A program made the translations under genes and the position numbers. The notes under the pieces are model-generated. The model was not told where the DNA came from. It ran no database searches and worked only from the letters and a program-made list of their open reading frames with translations. Shown here piece by piece: positions 1 through 7,097 of a stretch of DNA of 64,000 bases (positions are counted from its first letter, which is position 1; every line of letters begins with the position of its first letter). Origin of the DNA: Mycobacterium rhizamassiliense (GTDB lineage: Bacteria > Actinomycetota > Actinomycetes > Mycobacteriales > Mycobacteriaceae); the NCBI RefSeq assembly GCF_900157375.1, contig NZ_LT721901.1:3520315-3584314 (forward strand), in the 5' to 3' direction.

Positions 1-235
1 ACCAATGCCGAAGCGAGGGCGGCTGCAGCAGCGCGGTGTAGTCGAGGTCGGTGTAGCCGTAGGGGAGCAGCGGCGGCAGCGCGTAGCAGCCGACGAATCC
101 CAACACCAGCAGGGTCAACGCCACCAGCGCGGGCCTGTTGCGAATGAACCTTCGTATGACCAGATCTCGGCGCGACGTGAAGCCGGCCGCGTGCACGCCC
201 GAGCGGGCCGCCGTTTCGGTGGTGTCCTGCGTCAT
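1..235 (-). CDS. oppC: Oligopeptide ABC transporter permease OppC (N-terminal part, runs off window)
   Basis: Reading the minus strand from the ATG at 235 gives 78 codons without a stop: a polar cytoplasmic N-terminus, then a hydrophobic segment (around residues 38-55, NRPALVALTLLVLGFVG) and an extracytoplasmic stretch. This is how OppC/DppC permeases begin. The ATG overlaps the stop of the upstream oppB by four bases (ATGA), so the two are translationally coupled. OppB and OppC form the membrane channel of a peptide importer with OppD (ATPase) and OppA (binding protein), which should lie beyond the left edge as in M. tuberculosis Rv1280c-Rv1283c. The rest of the protein is outside the window. 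Confidence 0.85.
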   Translation of the reverse strand, partial: MTQDTTETAARSGVHAAGFTSRRDLVIRRFIRNRPALVALTLLVLGFVGCYALPPLLPYGYTDLDYTALLQPPSLRHW

Positions 236-1209
236 GACACCCGCACCCTGGGGTCCAGCGCCGCGTAGATGATGTCGGACAGCAGCCCGCCGATCAGCAC
301 GGCCGCGCCGGAGAACAACGTGATCGCCGCGACGACGTTGGTGTCCTGGGTCGAGATGCCCAGCACCACCCACTCGCCCATCCCGTGCCAGCCAAAGATC
401 TTCTCCACGAACACCGCTCCGACGACCAGGCCGCTGACGCCGTACGCGAACAACGTGGCCATCGGGATCAGCGCGGTGCGCAGGCCGTGCTTGAGCAACG
501 CGCGCCTGCGGGTCAGGCCCTTGGCGCGGGCGGTGCGGATGAAGTCCTCGCCCAGCACGTCGAGCATCGCATTGCGTTGGTAGCGGCTGAAACTCGCGAT
601 CGCGCCCAGTGCCAGCGTCGCGGTGGGCAGCACGATGTGCTGCAGGCGTTCGACCAGCGCATCCCAAAACCCCGTCGGGGGAATCGGCGCGGTCTCGCCG
701 GTGTACTGAAAAATCCCCACGCCCGCGAACATGTTCACCCGCAGCGCGCCCAGGATCAGCAGGCTGGCCAACACGAACGACGGGATGCTCAGGACGATCA
801 GCGACAGGACGGTGATCACCCGGTCGCTCAGCCGGTATTGCCGGATGGCTCCCCAGGCGCCGACGAGAACACCGATCACTGTGCCCAGCACCGAACCGAG
901 GACCACCAGCCGCAGGCTGACGCCGATGCGCCGCCACAGCTCCTGCGAGACCGGGTGTCCGGTCACCGTCTTGCCGAAGTCACCGGCGACCGCGCCGGAG
1001 ATCCACTTCGCGTACCGAACGGGGATCGGCTTGTCCAGGCCCAGGGAGGCGGCCTTGGCGTGGATGGCCTCCGCCGGGGGCACCGGGTGGCGCTGCACGA
1101 AACTGTCCAGCGGGTGAAACGTCACGGAGGTCAGGCAGAAGGTCAGGAACGACGCCAGCACCAGCAGCACGACGTAGTTGAGGAAGCGGCGGCCGAGGAA
1201 TCTGATCAC
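232..1209 (-). CDS. oppB: Oligopeptide ABC transporter permease OppB
   Basis: A 325-residue inner-membrane permease of the binding-protein-dependent (BPD_transp_1) family. It has an N-terminal TM helix (about residues 10-30), a periplasmic domain, and a C-terminal block of five TM helices carrying the cytoplasmic EAA-type loop (GEDFIRTARAKGLTRRRALL) that docks on the ATPase. It pairs with OppC to import oligopeptides. I placed the start at the GTG at 1209, because the next residues (VIRFLGRRFLNYVV) line up with the M. tuberculosis OppB N-terminus; an ATG at 1221 is possible. It ends in the ATGA overlap with oppC. Confidence 0.9.
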   Translation of the reverse strand: MIRFLGRRFLNYVVLLVLASFLTFCLTSVTFHPLDSFVQRHPVPPAEAIHAKAASLGLDKPIPVRYAKWISGAVAGDFGKTVTGHPVSQELWRRIGVSLRLVVLGSVLGTVIGVLVGAWGAIRQYRLSDRVITVLSLIVLSIPSFVLASLLILGALRVNMFAGVGIFQYTGETAPIPPTGFWDALVERLQHIVLPTATLALGAIASFSRYQRNAMLDVLGEDFIRTARAKGLTRRRALLKHGLRTALIPMATLFAYGVSGLVVGAVFVEKIFGWHGMGEWVVLGISTQDTNVVAAITLFSGAAVLIGGLLSDIIYAALDPRVRVS

Positions 1210-1295
1210 GTTAGACCGCACCTGCGCCGCATTGGGACAACGTTAGCGAGCGCGGCGCAGCGGAGCGCGATGGCGGCGCTGCATTCTTCCGATCG

Positions 1296-1313
1296 CACTG
1301 ATCGTGACCAGTG
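1296..1313. promoter_or_regulatory. Imperfect 18-bp palindrome upstream of canA
   Basis: CACTG at 1296-1300 is mirrored by CAGTG at 1309-1313. The inner bases TC and GA also pair, giving 16 of 18 symmetric positions. It lies 20 bp before the putative -10 box (TAGGCT, 1334-1339) of canA, where an operator or activator site could sit. No regulator is known to me for it. Confidence 0.3.
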
Positions 1314-1333
1314 ACTTCCGGATGGCCGATCGT

Positions 1334-1339
1334 TAGGCT
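1334..1339 (+). promoter_or_regulatory. Putative -10 box of canA (leaderless)
   Basis: TAGGCT ends 7 bases before the canA ATG at 1347, so transcription would begin at the start codon. There is no Shine-Dalgarno sequence between the two. Confidence 0.45.
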
Positions 1340-1346
1340 GCAGCGG

Positions 1347-1838
1347 ATGACGGCTACCGAAGATTTGTTGGCGAACAATGCCGAATACGCAAACAACTTC
1401 GAGGGGCCACTGCCCCTGCCGCCGGGCAAACACGTCGCGGTGCTGGCGTGCATGGACGCCCGGCTCGACGTCTACCGCATCCTCGGCCTGCACGAAGGCG
1501 AGGCCCACGTCATCCGCAACGCCGGCGGGGTCGTGACGGACGACGCCATCCGGTCACTGGCCATCAGCCAGCGGTTGTTGGGAACGCAGGAGATCATCCT
1601 CATCCACCACACCGACTGCGGCATGCTGACCTTCACCGACGACGACTTCAAGCGCAGCATTCAGGACGAGACCGGGGTCAAGCCGGCCTGGGCGGCCGAG
1701 GCCTTCCCGGATCTGGCCGAGGATGTCCGGCAGTCGCTGCGCCGCATCGAAAACGATCCCTTCGTCACCAAGCATGTGTCGCTGCGCGGGTTCGTCTTCG
1801 ACGTCGCCAGCGGCAAGCTCGACGAGGTCACGCTCTAG
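1347..1838 (+). CDS. canA: Beta-carbonic anhydrase (Rv1284-type)
   Basis: A 163-residue zinc enzyme that interconverts CO2 and bicarbonate. The beta-class zinc ligands are visible at the positions known for Rv1284: Cys35 and the Asp37-Arg39 dyad in ACMDARLD, then His88 and Cys91 in HHTDCGM. The length equals that of the M. tuberculosis protein. I chose the ATG at 1347 over an in-frame upstream GTG because it matches the family N-terminus and follows a -10 box at the leaderless distance. It lies ahead of cysD on the same strand but 194 bp away. The last bases overlap the stop of a thioesterase-like remnant on the other strand. Confidence 0.93.
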   Translation: MTATEDLLANNAEYANNFEGPLPLPPGKHVAVLACMDARLDVYRILGLHEGEAHVIRNAGGVVTDDAIRSLAISQRLLGTQEIILIHHTDCGMLTFTDDDFKRSIQDETGVKPAWAAEAFPDLAEDVRQSLRRIENDPFVTKHVSLRGFVFDVASGKLDEVTL

Positions 1839-1935
1839 CCCAGCTTGTACATCCCGAGGGCCTTGGCGACCAGCCGGCCGTCGGGGTCGACGATCTCCGC
1901 CTCGCAGTTGGTCACTGCGCACGCCCAGTCACGAG
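1835..1935 (-). pseudogene. Remnant of a PaaI/hotdog thioesterase (C-terminus only)
   Basis: The minus frame ending at the TAG at 1835-1837 reads VTNCEAEIVDPDGRLVAKAL and then GMYKLG. This is how the last beta-strands of PaaI-type hotdog thioesterases end. Upstream in the same frame the translation stops resembling any thioesterase and runs into the cysD promoter region, so only about 30 codons are left. The likely reading is a decayed gene convergent with canA. A short chance resemblance cannot be excluded. Confidence 0.4.
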
Positions 1936-1982
1936 ACCATTGACACCGTCGACGCGGGCTGGTTCCATAGATGGCAATGACC

Positions 1983-2011
1983 ATAAAGATGGTCAAATCT
2001 ACCAACTTTAT
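1983..2011. promoter_or_regulatory. Inverted repeat in front of cysD (candidate Rrf2 or other operator)
   Basis: ATAAAGATGGT (1983-1993) and ACCAACTTTAT (2001-2011) are inverted with 10 of 11 matching pairs and a 7-base spacer. The site is 21 bp before the cysD ATG in an AT-rich island of otherwise GC-rich DNA. The Rrf2-family gene downstream of cysNC is the obvious candidate regulator, but that link is inference. Confidence 0.45.
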
Positions 2012-2032
2012 CGGGTTTACGACAAGGACGCC

Positions 2033-2962
2033 ATGACCAGCGACGTTACGGCTGGCCCCGCCGCCGGGCAGTACGAGTTGAGCCATCTGAGATCGCTAGA
2101 AGCCGAAGCGATCCACATCATCCGGGAGGTCGCCGCCGAGTTCGAGCGGCCCGTGCTGCTGTTTTCCGGCGGCAAGGACTCCATCGTCATGCTGCACTTG
2201 GCGCTCAAGGCGTTCGCGCCGGGACGGCTGCCGTTCCCGGTGATGCACGTCGACACCGGCCACAACTTCGACGAGGTGATCGCGGCCCGCGACGAACTCG
2301 TCGCGGAGTCCGGCGTTCGCCTGGTGGTGGCCTCGGTGCAGGAAGACATCGACGCGGGCCGGGTCGTCGAGACGATCCCGTCGCGCAACCCGATCCAGAC
2401 CGTCACCCTGTTGCGCGCCATCCGGGAGAACAAGTTCGACGCCGCGTTCGGCGGGGCGCGCCGCGACGAGGAGAAGGCCCGCGCCAAGGAGCGGGTGTTC
2501 AGCTTCCGCGACGAATTCGGGCAGTGGGACCCCAAGGTCCAGCGGCCCGAGCTGTGGAACATTTACAACGGGCGCCACCACAAGGGCGAGCACATCCGAG
2601 TGTTCCCGCTGTCCAACTGGACCGAGTTCGACATCTGGTCCTACGTCGGCGCCGAGAAGATCAAGCTGCCGTCGATCTATTACGCGCACCGGCGCAAGGT
2701 GTTCGAGCGCGACGGGATGCTGCTGGCCGTGCACCGGCACCTGCAGCCGCGCGCCGACGAGCGGGTGGAGGAGAAGACGGTGCGCTTCCGCACCGTCGGC
2801 GACGTCACCTGCACAGGATGTGTGGAATCGGGGGCTGCCAGCGTGTCGGAGGTCATTGCGGAGACTGCGGTGTCACGGTTGACGGAGCGTGGCGCGACCA
2901 GGGCTGACGACCGCATCTCGGAGGCTGGGATGGAAGACCGCAAGCGACAGGGCTACTTCTGA
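2033..2962 (+). CDS. cysD: Sulfate adenylyltransferase subunit 2 (CysD)
   Basis: A 309-residue PAPS-reductase-fold adenylyltransferase. With CysN it makes adenosine 5'-phosphosulfate from sulfate and ATP, the first step of sulfate assimilation in the cytoplasm. The PP-loop motif LLFSGGKDSIVMLHLAL is at about residues 43-59, followed by MHVDTGHNFDEV. The C-terminus ends in DRKRQGYF, typical of CysD. The ATG at 2033 gives the usual length; a longer reading through the 5' region has no homology. Its TGA shares one base with the cysNC ATG (TGATG), giving tight coupling. An inverted repeat just upstream suggests repression. Confidence 0.95.
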   Translation: MTSDVTAGPAAGQYELSHLRSLEAEAIHIIREVAAEFERPVLLFSGGKDSIVMLHLALKAFAPGRLPFPVMHVDTGHNFDEVIAARDELVAESGVRLVVASVQEDIDAGRVVETIPSRNPIQTVTLLRAIRENKFDAAFGGARRDEEKARAKERVFSFRDEFGQWDPKVQRPELWNIYNGRHHKGEHIRVFPLSNWTEFDIWSYVGAEKIKLPSIYYAHRRKVFERDGMLLAVHRHLQPRADERVEEKTVRFRTVGDVTCTGCVESGAASVSEVIAETAVSRLTERGATRADDRISEAGMEDRKRQGYF

Positions 2963-4806
2963 TGACGACGTTGTTGAGGCTGGCGACCGCCGGCTCGGTC
3001 GATGACGGCAAGTCCACCCTGATCGGTCGGCTGCTCTACGACTCCAAGGCCGTGATGGAGGACCAGTGGGCCTCGGTCGAAAAGGCCTCGGAGGAGCGCG
3101 GGCACGAGTACACCGACCTCGCGCTGGTCACCGACGGCCTGCGGGCCGAGCGTGAACAGGGCATCACCATCGATGTGGCCTACCGCTACTTCGCCACTCC
3201 CAAGCGGAAATTCATCATCGCCGACACCCCGGGACACATCCAGTACACCCGCAACATGGTGACCGGTGCGTCGACGGCCCAACTGGTGATCGTGTTGGTC
3301 GACGCGCGCCACGGCCTGCTCGAGCAGTCGCGCCGGCACGCCTTCCTGGCGTCGCTGCTGGGCATCCAGCACATCGTGCTGGCGGTCAACAAGATGGATC
3401 TAATCGACTGGGACAGAGAGAAATTCGAGGCGATCCGCGACGAGTTCCACGCCTTCGCCGCGCGCCTGGACGTACAGGACGTCGCCACCATCCCGCTGTC
3501 CGCGCTGCACGGCGACAACGTCGTGACCAAGTCCGACGCGGCGCCGTGGTACGAGGGGCCGGCGTTGCTGTCGCACCTCGAAGAGGTGTACATCGCCGGT
3601 GACCGCAACCTGGTCGACGTGCGGTTCCCGGTGCAATACGTGATCCGTCCGCACACCCGTGAGCACCAGGACCACCGCAGCTACGCCGGCACGGTGGCCA
3701 GCGGTGTGATGCGCCCCGGCGACGAGGTAGTGGTGCTGCCGATCGGCAAGACCACCACCATCGCCGCAATCGATGGCCCCAATGGCCCTGTGGAGGAAGC
3801 GTTTCCGCCGATGGCCGTCTCGGTGAGCCTGGCCGATGAGATCGACATCTCGCGCGGCGACCTGATCGCCCGCACCAACAACCAGCCCAGGGTCGCGCAG
3901 GAATTCGACGCGACCGTGTGCTGGATGGCCGACGGCGCGGCGCTGGAGCCGGGTCGTGACTACGTCATCAAGCACACCACCCGGACCACCCGGGCCAAGG
4001 TGACTGCGCTGGACTATCGGCTGGACGTCAACACGCTGCACCGCGACAAGACGGCGTCGGCGCTGAAACTCAATGAGCTGGGCCGTATTTCGCTGCGCAG
4101 CCAGGTGCCGTTGCTGCTCGACGAGTACACGCGCAATGCGAGCACCGGCTCGTTCATCCTGATCGACCCGAATACCAACGGCACGGTGGCGGCGGGCATG
4201 GTGCTGCGCGACGTGTCGACGCAGACCGCCAGCCCGAATACCGTGCGGCACAAGTCATTGGTGACCGCCGAGGACCGGGCGGCCCGGGGCAGGACCGTGT
4301 GGCTCACTGGCCTTTCGGGCGCGGGCAAGTCGTCGGTGGCCGTGCTGGTTGAGAAGAAGCTGCTCGAAAAGGGCGTTCCCGCTTATGTTCTCGATGGCGA
4401 CAACCTGCGCCATGGCCTGAATGCCGACTTGGGCTTTTCCATGGCCGACCGGGCCGAAAACCTGCGCCGCCTGGCGCATGTGGCCACACTGCTGGCCGAT
4501 TCCGGACAGGTCGTTTTGGTGCCGGCGATCAGTCCGCTGGCCGAGCACCGCGCGATGGCCCGCAAGGTCCACGCCGACGCCGGCTTCGACTTCGTCGAGG
4601 TTTTCTGCGACACCCCGATCGAGGAATGCGAGAAGCGTGATCCCAAGGGCCTGTATGCCAAGGCGCGCGCGGGCGAGATCACGCACTTCACCGGAGTCGA
4701 CAGCCCGTACGAGCGGCCGAAGAAGCCGGACCTGCGGCTCATCCCGGAGCATTCGCTCGACGAAATGGCGCAAAGCGTGATCGACCTGCTGGAGTTGCGG
4801 CCCTAA
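2962..4806 (+). CDS. cysNC: Bifunctional CysN GTPase / CysC APS kinase
   Basis: A 614-residue fusion. The N-terminal two thirds are the translation-factor-like GTPase CysN: P-loop GSVDDGKSTL near residue 11, DTPGHIQYTRN, NKMDLIDWD, then two EF-Tu-like beta-barrels. It activates CysD to make APS. From about residue 440 comes an APS kinase domain with P-loop GLSGAGKSS (about 450-458), which phosphorylates APS to PAPS. The fusion is the usual mycobacterial form. It overlaps cysD by one base, so the sulfate-activation complex is made from a single transcript. A perfect palindrome follows the stop codon. Confidence 0.95.
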   Translation: MTTLLRLATAGSVDDGKSTLIGRLLYDSKAVMEDQWASVEKASEERGHEYTDLALVTDGLRAEREQGITIDVAYRYFATPKRKFIIADTPGHIQYTRNMVTGASTAQLVIVLVDARHGLLEQSRRHAFLASLLGIQHIVLAVNKMDLIDWDREKFEAIRDEFHAFAARLDVQDVATIPLSALHGDNVVTKSDAAPWYEGPALLSHLEEVYIAGDRNLVDVRFPVQYVIRPHTREHQDHRSYAGTVASGVMRPGDEVVVLPIGKTTTIAAIDGPNGPVEEAFPPMAVSVSLADEIDISRGDLIARTNNQPRVAQEFDATVCWMADGAALEPGRDYVIKHTTRTTRAKVTALDYRLDVNTLHRDKTASALKLNELGRISLRSQVPLLLDEYTRNASTGSFILIDPNTNGTVAAGMVLRDVSTQTASPNTVRHKSLVTAEDRAARGRTVWLTGLSGAGKSSVAVLVEKKLLEKGVPAYVLDGDNLRHGLNADLGFSMADRAENLRRLAHVATLLADSGQVVLVPAISPLAEHRAMARKVHADAGFDFVEVFCDTPIEECEKRDPKGLYAKARAGEITHFTGVDSPYERPKKPDLRLIPEHSLDEMAQSVIDLLELRP

Positions 4807-4823
4807 CGCGGCGCCACGGCGCC

Positions 4824-4847
4824 TGTGCCATCCGGCCGGATGGCACA
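4824..4847. promoter_or_regulatory. Perfect 24-bp palindrome at the Rrf2-gene promoter
   Basis: TGTGCCATCCGG followed directly by its reverse complement CCGGATGGCACA, with no spacer and no mismatch. It overlaps a likely -10 box (CACAAT, 4844-4849) and ends 10 bp before the GTG start of the Rrf2-type regulator. That is the expected place for an autorepression operator. It also lies 18 bp after the cysNC stop, so a terminator hairpin is an alternative, although no U-tract follows. Confidence 0.5.
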
Positions 4848-4857
4848 ATCTGAGTCC

Positions 4858-5343
4858 GTGCGCATGTCAGCCAAGGCGGAATACGCGGTGCGGGCCATGG
4901 TCCAGCTCGCGACCGTCGACGAGGGCGTGCTGGTCAAGACCGATGACCTGGCCGCCGCACAGGGCATCCCGCCGCAGTTTCTGGTCGACATCCTGACCAA
5001 CCTGCGCACCGATCGCCTGGTCCGCAGCCATCGCGGGCGCGACGGCGGCTACGAGCTGGCACGCCCGGGCAGCGAGATCAGCATCGCCGACGTGCTGCGT
5101 TGCATCGACGGTCCGCTGGCCAGCGTTCGCGACATCGGGCTGGGTGACCTGCCCTATTCGGGCGCGACGGCGGCGCTCACCGACGTCTGGCGCGCGCTGC
5201 GGGCCAGCATGCGCTCGGTGCTGGAGGAGACCACCGTGGCCGATGTCGCGTCCGGCGGCCTGCCCAAGCACGTGGCGAAGTTCGCCGACGACTACCGCGA
5301 CCAGGAACACACCCGGCACGGGGCGCCGCGCGGCGGCGACTAG
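4858..5343 (+). CDS. Rrf2-family transcriptional regulator (Rv1287-type)
   Basis: A 161-residue winged-helix regulator. The N-terminal HTH reads [16 protein letters not shown], then a recognition region around [21 protein letters not shown] and the wing [13 protein letters not shown]. No cluster of three cysteines is seen in the middle, unlike IscR or NsrR, so iron-sulfur binding is unlikely; CymR-like sensing of sulfur metabolism is possible. I used the GTG at 4858 because it gives the same length as Rv1287 and sits 8 bases from a -10 box (leaderless); ATG at 4864 is the alternative. It lies directly after cysD-cysNC, and two palindromes near these genes make sulfur control plausible. Confidence 0.85.
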   Translation: MRMSAKAEYAVRAMVQLATVDEGVLVKTDDLAAAQGIPPQFLVDILTNLRTDRLVRSHRGRDGGYELARPGSEISIADVLRCIDGPLASVRDIGLGDLPYSGATAALTDVWRALRASMRSVLEETTVADVASGGLPKHVAKFADDYRDQEHTRHGAPRGGD

Positions 5344-5726
5344 GCCGACCCGTAGGGGCGGGTGAGGATCTCCATCGCATGCCCGGCGGGATCGGGGAAG
5401 TAGACCCCGCGGCCGCCGTGCTTTTCGTTGATCTCCCCGGGCCTGCGCTGACCGGGATCGGCCCAATGCTGCAGGCCGCGTGCCTGGATCTTGCCGTAGA
5501 TGGCGTCGAAATCCTCTTCGGAGACTAGGAACGCATAGTGCTGCCGCCGAATCTCCTCGCCCTCGGGGGCATCGGCGAAGTCGAGATTGACGCCGTGCTC
5601 GAGCGCGACAACCATGAAGTGCCCGAACGGCTTCGGGCTCGGCAGGCCGAACAGGTCGGCGAGAAACTCCGCGGACTTCTGCTTGTCGCGTGCGGCGACG
5701 ATGGTGTGGTTGAAGCTGATGGCCAT
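5340..5726 (-). CDS. VOC (glyoxalase/bleomycin-resistance) family protein
   Basis: A 128-residue protein with one complete vicinal-oxygen-chelate fold. It begins [28 protein letters not shown] and ends with [22 protein letters not shown], the usual metal-binding strand with a C-terminal glutamate. The substrate cannot be told from sequence; small-molecule dioxygenase, isomerase or antibiotic-binding roles occur in the family. It is convergent with the Rrf2 gene, and the two stop codons overlap. A second VOC gene lies 9 bp upstream on the same strand, so the two may be co-transcribed. Confidence 0.8.
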   Translation of the reverse strand: MAISFNHTIVAARDKQKSAEFLADLFGLPSPKPFGHFMVVALEHGVNLDFADAPEGEEIRRQHYAFLVSEEDFDAIYGKIQARGLQHWADPGQRRPGEINEKHGGRGVYFPDPAGHAMEILTRPYGSA

Positions 5727-5735
5727 GGTTCTACG

Positions 5736-6149
5736 TTACTTCGGTGCCGTCAGTTCCAGGGCGATGTTGTCGGGGTCGCGAAATTCCAGGATGTAGGACG
5801 GCCCGATGTCTTTGACCGGCTCATGGGTTATCCCGATGTCGTCGAGATGTGCTGCGGCAGATTCTAATTCGGCCAAACTGGTGAGCCGGAACGCGATGTG
5901 GTCCAGGCCGCAGCGATCCTCGTGGAAGCTGTCGGCCGCGACCGGCCGCAGCCCCAGCAGCGTGCCGCCCAGGTCGTAGATGACGCCCCCGAACAGGAAG
6001 CTGTACTGGTTGCGGGTGGCTTCGTCGGCGTTCTCGGGCACTTCCAGCAGCACCGGCCAATCGAACACGCTCTCGTAGAACTGCCGTGATCTCTCGATGT
6101 CGGTCACGGTGAGGCGGACGTGGGCGATCGACGAACTCGTTACTGCCAT
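5736..6149 (-). CDS. VOC family protein
   Basis: A 137-residue VOC protein: IAHVRLTVTDIERSRQFYES near the N-terminus, GLDHIAFRL in the middle, and ILEFRDPDNIALELTAPK at the end, with the histidine and glutamate positions that bind metal in active family members. The start at 6149 (MAVTSSS) is preferred to 6158, as it begins just before the first beta-strand. It is divergent from the F420-type oxidoreductase at 6207, with only 57 bp between the two starts, so they probably share a control region. The substrate is unknown. Confidence 0.8.
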   Translation of the reverse strand: MAVTSSSIAHVRLTVTDIERSRQFYESVFDWPVLLEVPENADEATRNQYSFLFGGVIYDLGGTLLGLRPVAADSFHEDRCGLDHIAFRLTSLAELESAAAHLDDIGITHEPVKDIGPSYILEFRDPDNIALELTAPK

Positions 6150-6206
6150 CCAACCCATGGTGCCACTGGAGGCATCCCATGTTGAGGACGTGCCAGAATC
6201 GCCGTC

Positions 6207-7097
6207 GTGCGGATAGCGATGACCATGCCGGTGATGGAACCGGAGTTGGATGCCACGGTGTTGGAGAGTTGGGCCCGGGCCACCGACGAGGGACCGTTCT
6301 CGTCGCTGTGCTGGGGCGAGCGGATCACGTTCTCGAATCCGGACAGCCTGACGCTGCTGGGGGCGCTTGCCGCCTGGACGACGCGGGTCCGGCTGCTGAC
6401 CACGGTGATCGTGCCGCAGCTGCACGACCCGGTGCTGCTGGCGAAGGGGCTGGCGACCGGTGACCTGCTCAGCGGGGGCCGGCTGACCGTCGGTGTCGGC
6501 GTGGGCGGCCGGATCGAGGACTACCACGCCGTGGGCGCCGACCCGTCGACGCAGACCATCCGGGGCATGGCCGACAGCGTCGCGGTGATGAAGCGGGTGT
6601 GGGCCGGCGAGAAGATCACCGAGTCGGTGCTGCCGACCGGGCCCGCGCCGGTCCAGCCCGGCGGTCCGCCGCTGTTCGTCGGGACGATCGGGCCCAAGAC
6701 GCTGCGCAGCGCGGCCGCCTGGGCCGACGGGCTGGCCGGCACCACGCTCGATTTGGACGTCGCCAAGCAGAACGAGCTGTTCGACGTGGCGCGGGAGGCG
6801 TGGGCGCAGGCGGGCAAGCCGAAACCGCATCTGACGACGTCGTTCTGGTTTGCGTTCGGCGCCCCGGACCAGGCCCGCGCCCAGGTGCATCGCCACCTGC
6901 TGCGCTACATGAACTGGATCCCGGCCGAGTACGTCGACGCGATGGCCCCGACCACCGGGTGGGCCGGCAGCGAGGACGAGCTGCTGGCGGTGCTGCGGCG
7001 GTTCGAGGAGATCGGCACCGACGAGGTGCAGCTCATCCCGACCAGCTCGGACGTCGACCAGGTTCGCCGCGCCGCCGACGTGGCCGCCCGGCTCTAG
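6207..7097 (+). CDS. LLM-class (luciferase-like) F420-dependent oxidoreductase
   Basis: A 296-residue TIM-barrel flavin/F420 oxidoreductase. Recognisable segments are the N-terminal MRIAMTMPVMEPE, WGERITFSNPDSLTLLGALA (strand 2 region), TVIVPQLHDPVLLAKGLATGD, and GGRLTVGVGVGG around residue 95, typical of the luciferase-like superfamily. Mycobacteria have many such F420H2-using enzymes with uncharacterised substrates. The GTG at 6207 is 7 bases after CAGAAT, a plausible leaderless -10. It is divergent from a VOC gene and convergent with the potassium channel gene, whose stop overlaps its own. Confidence 0.82.
   Translation: MRIAMTMPVMEPELDATVLESWARATDEGPFSSLCWGERITFSNPDSLTLLGALAAWTTRVRLLTTVIVPQLHDPVLLAKGLATGDLLSGGRLTVGVGVGGRIEDYHAVGADPSTQTIRGMADSVAVMKRVWAGEKITESVLPTGPAPVQPGGPPLFVGTIGPKTLRSAAAWADGLAGTTLDLDVAKQNELFDVAREAWAQAGKPKPHLTTSFWFAFGAPDQARAQVHRHLLRYMNWIPAEYVDAMAPTTGWAGSEDELLAVLRRFEEIGTDEVQLIPTSSDVDQVRRAADVAARL

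Noticed and set aside
385-1314. Long plus-strand open frame of 309 codons across oppB
   Set aside because: It is antisense to oppB, extremely rich in R, Q, H and D, and has no domain. It is a shadow of a GC-rich gene.
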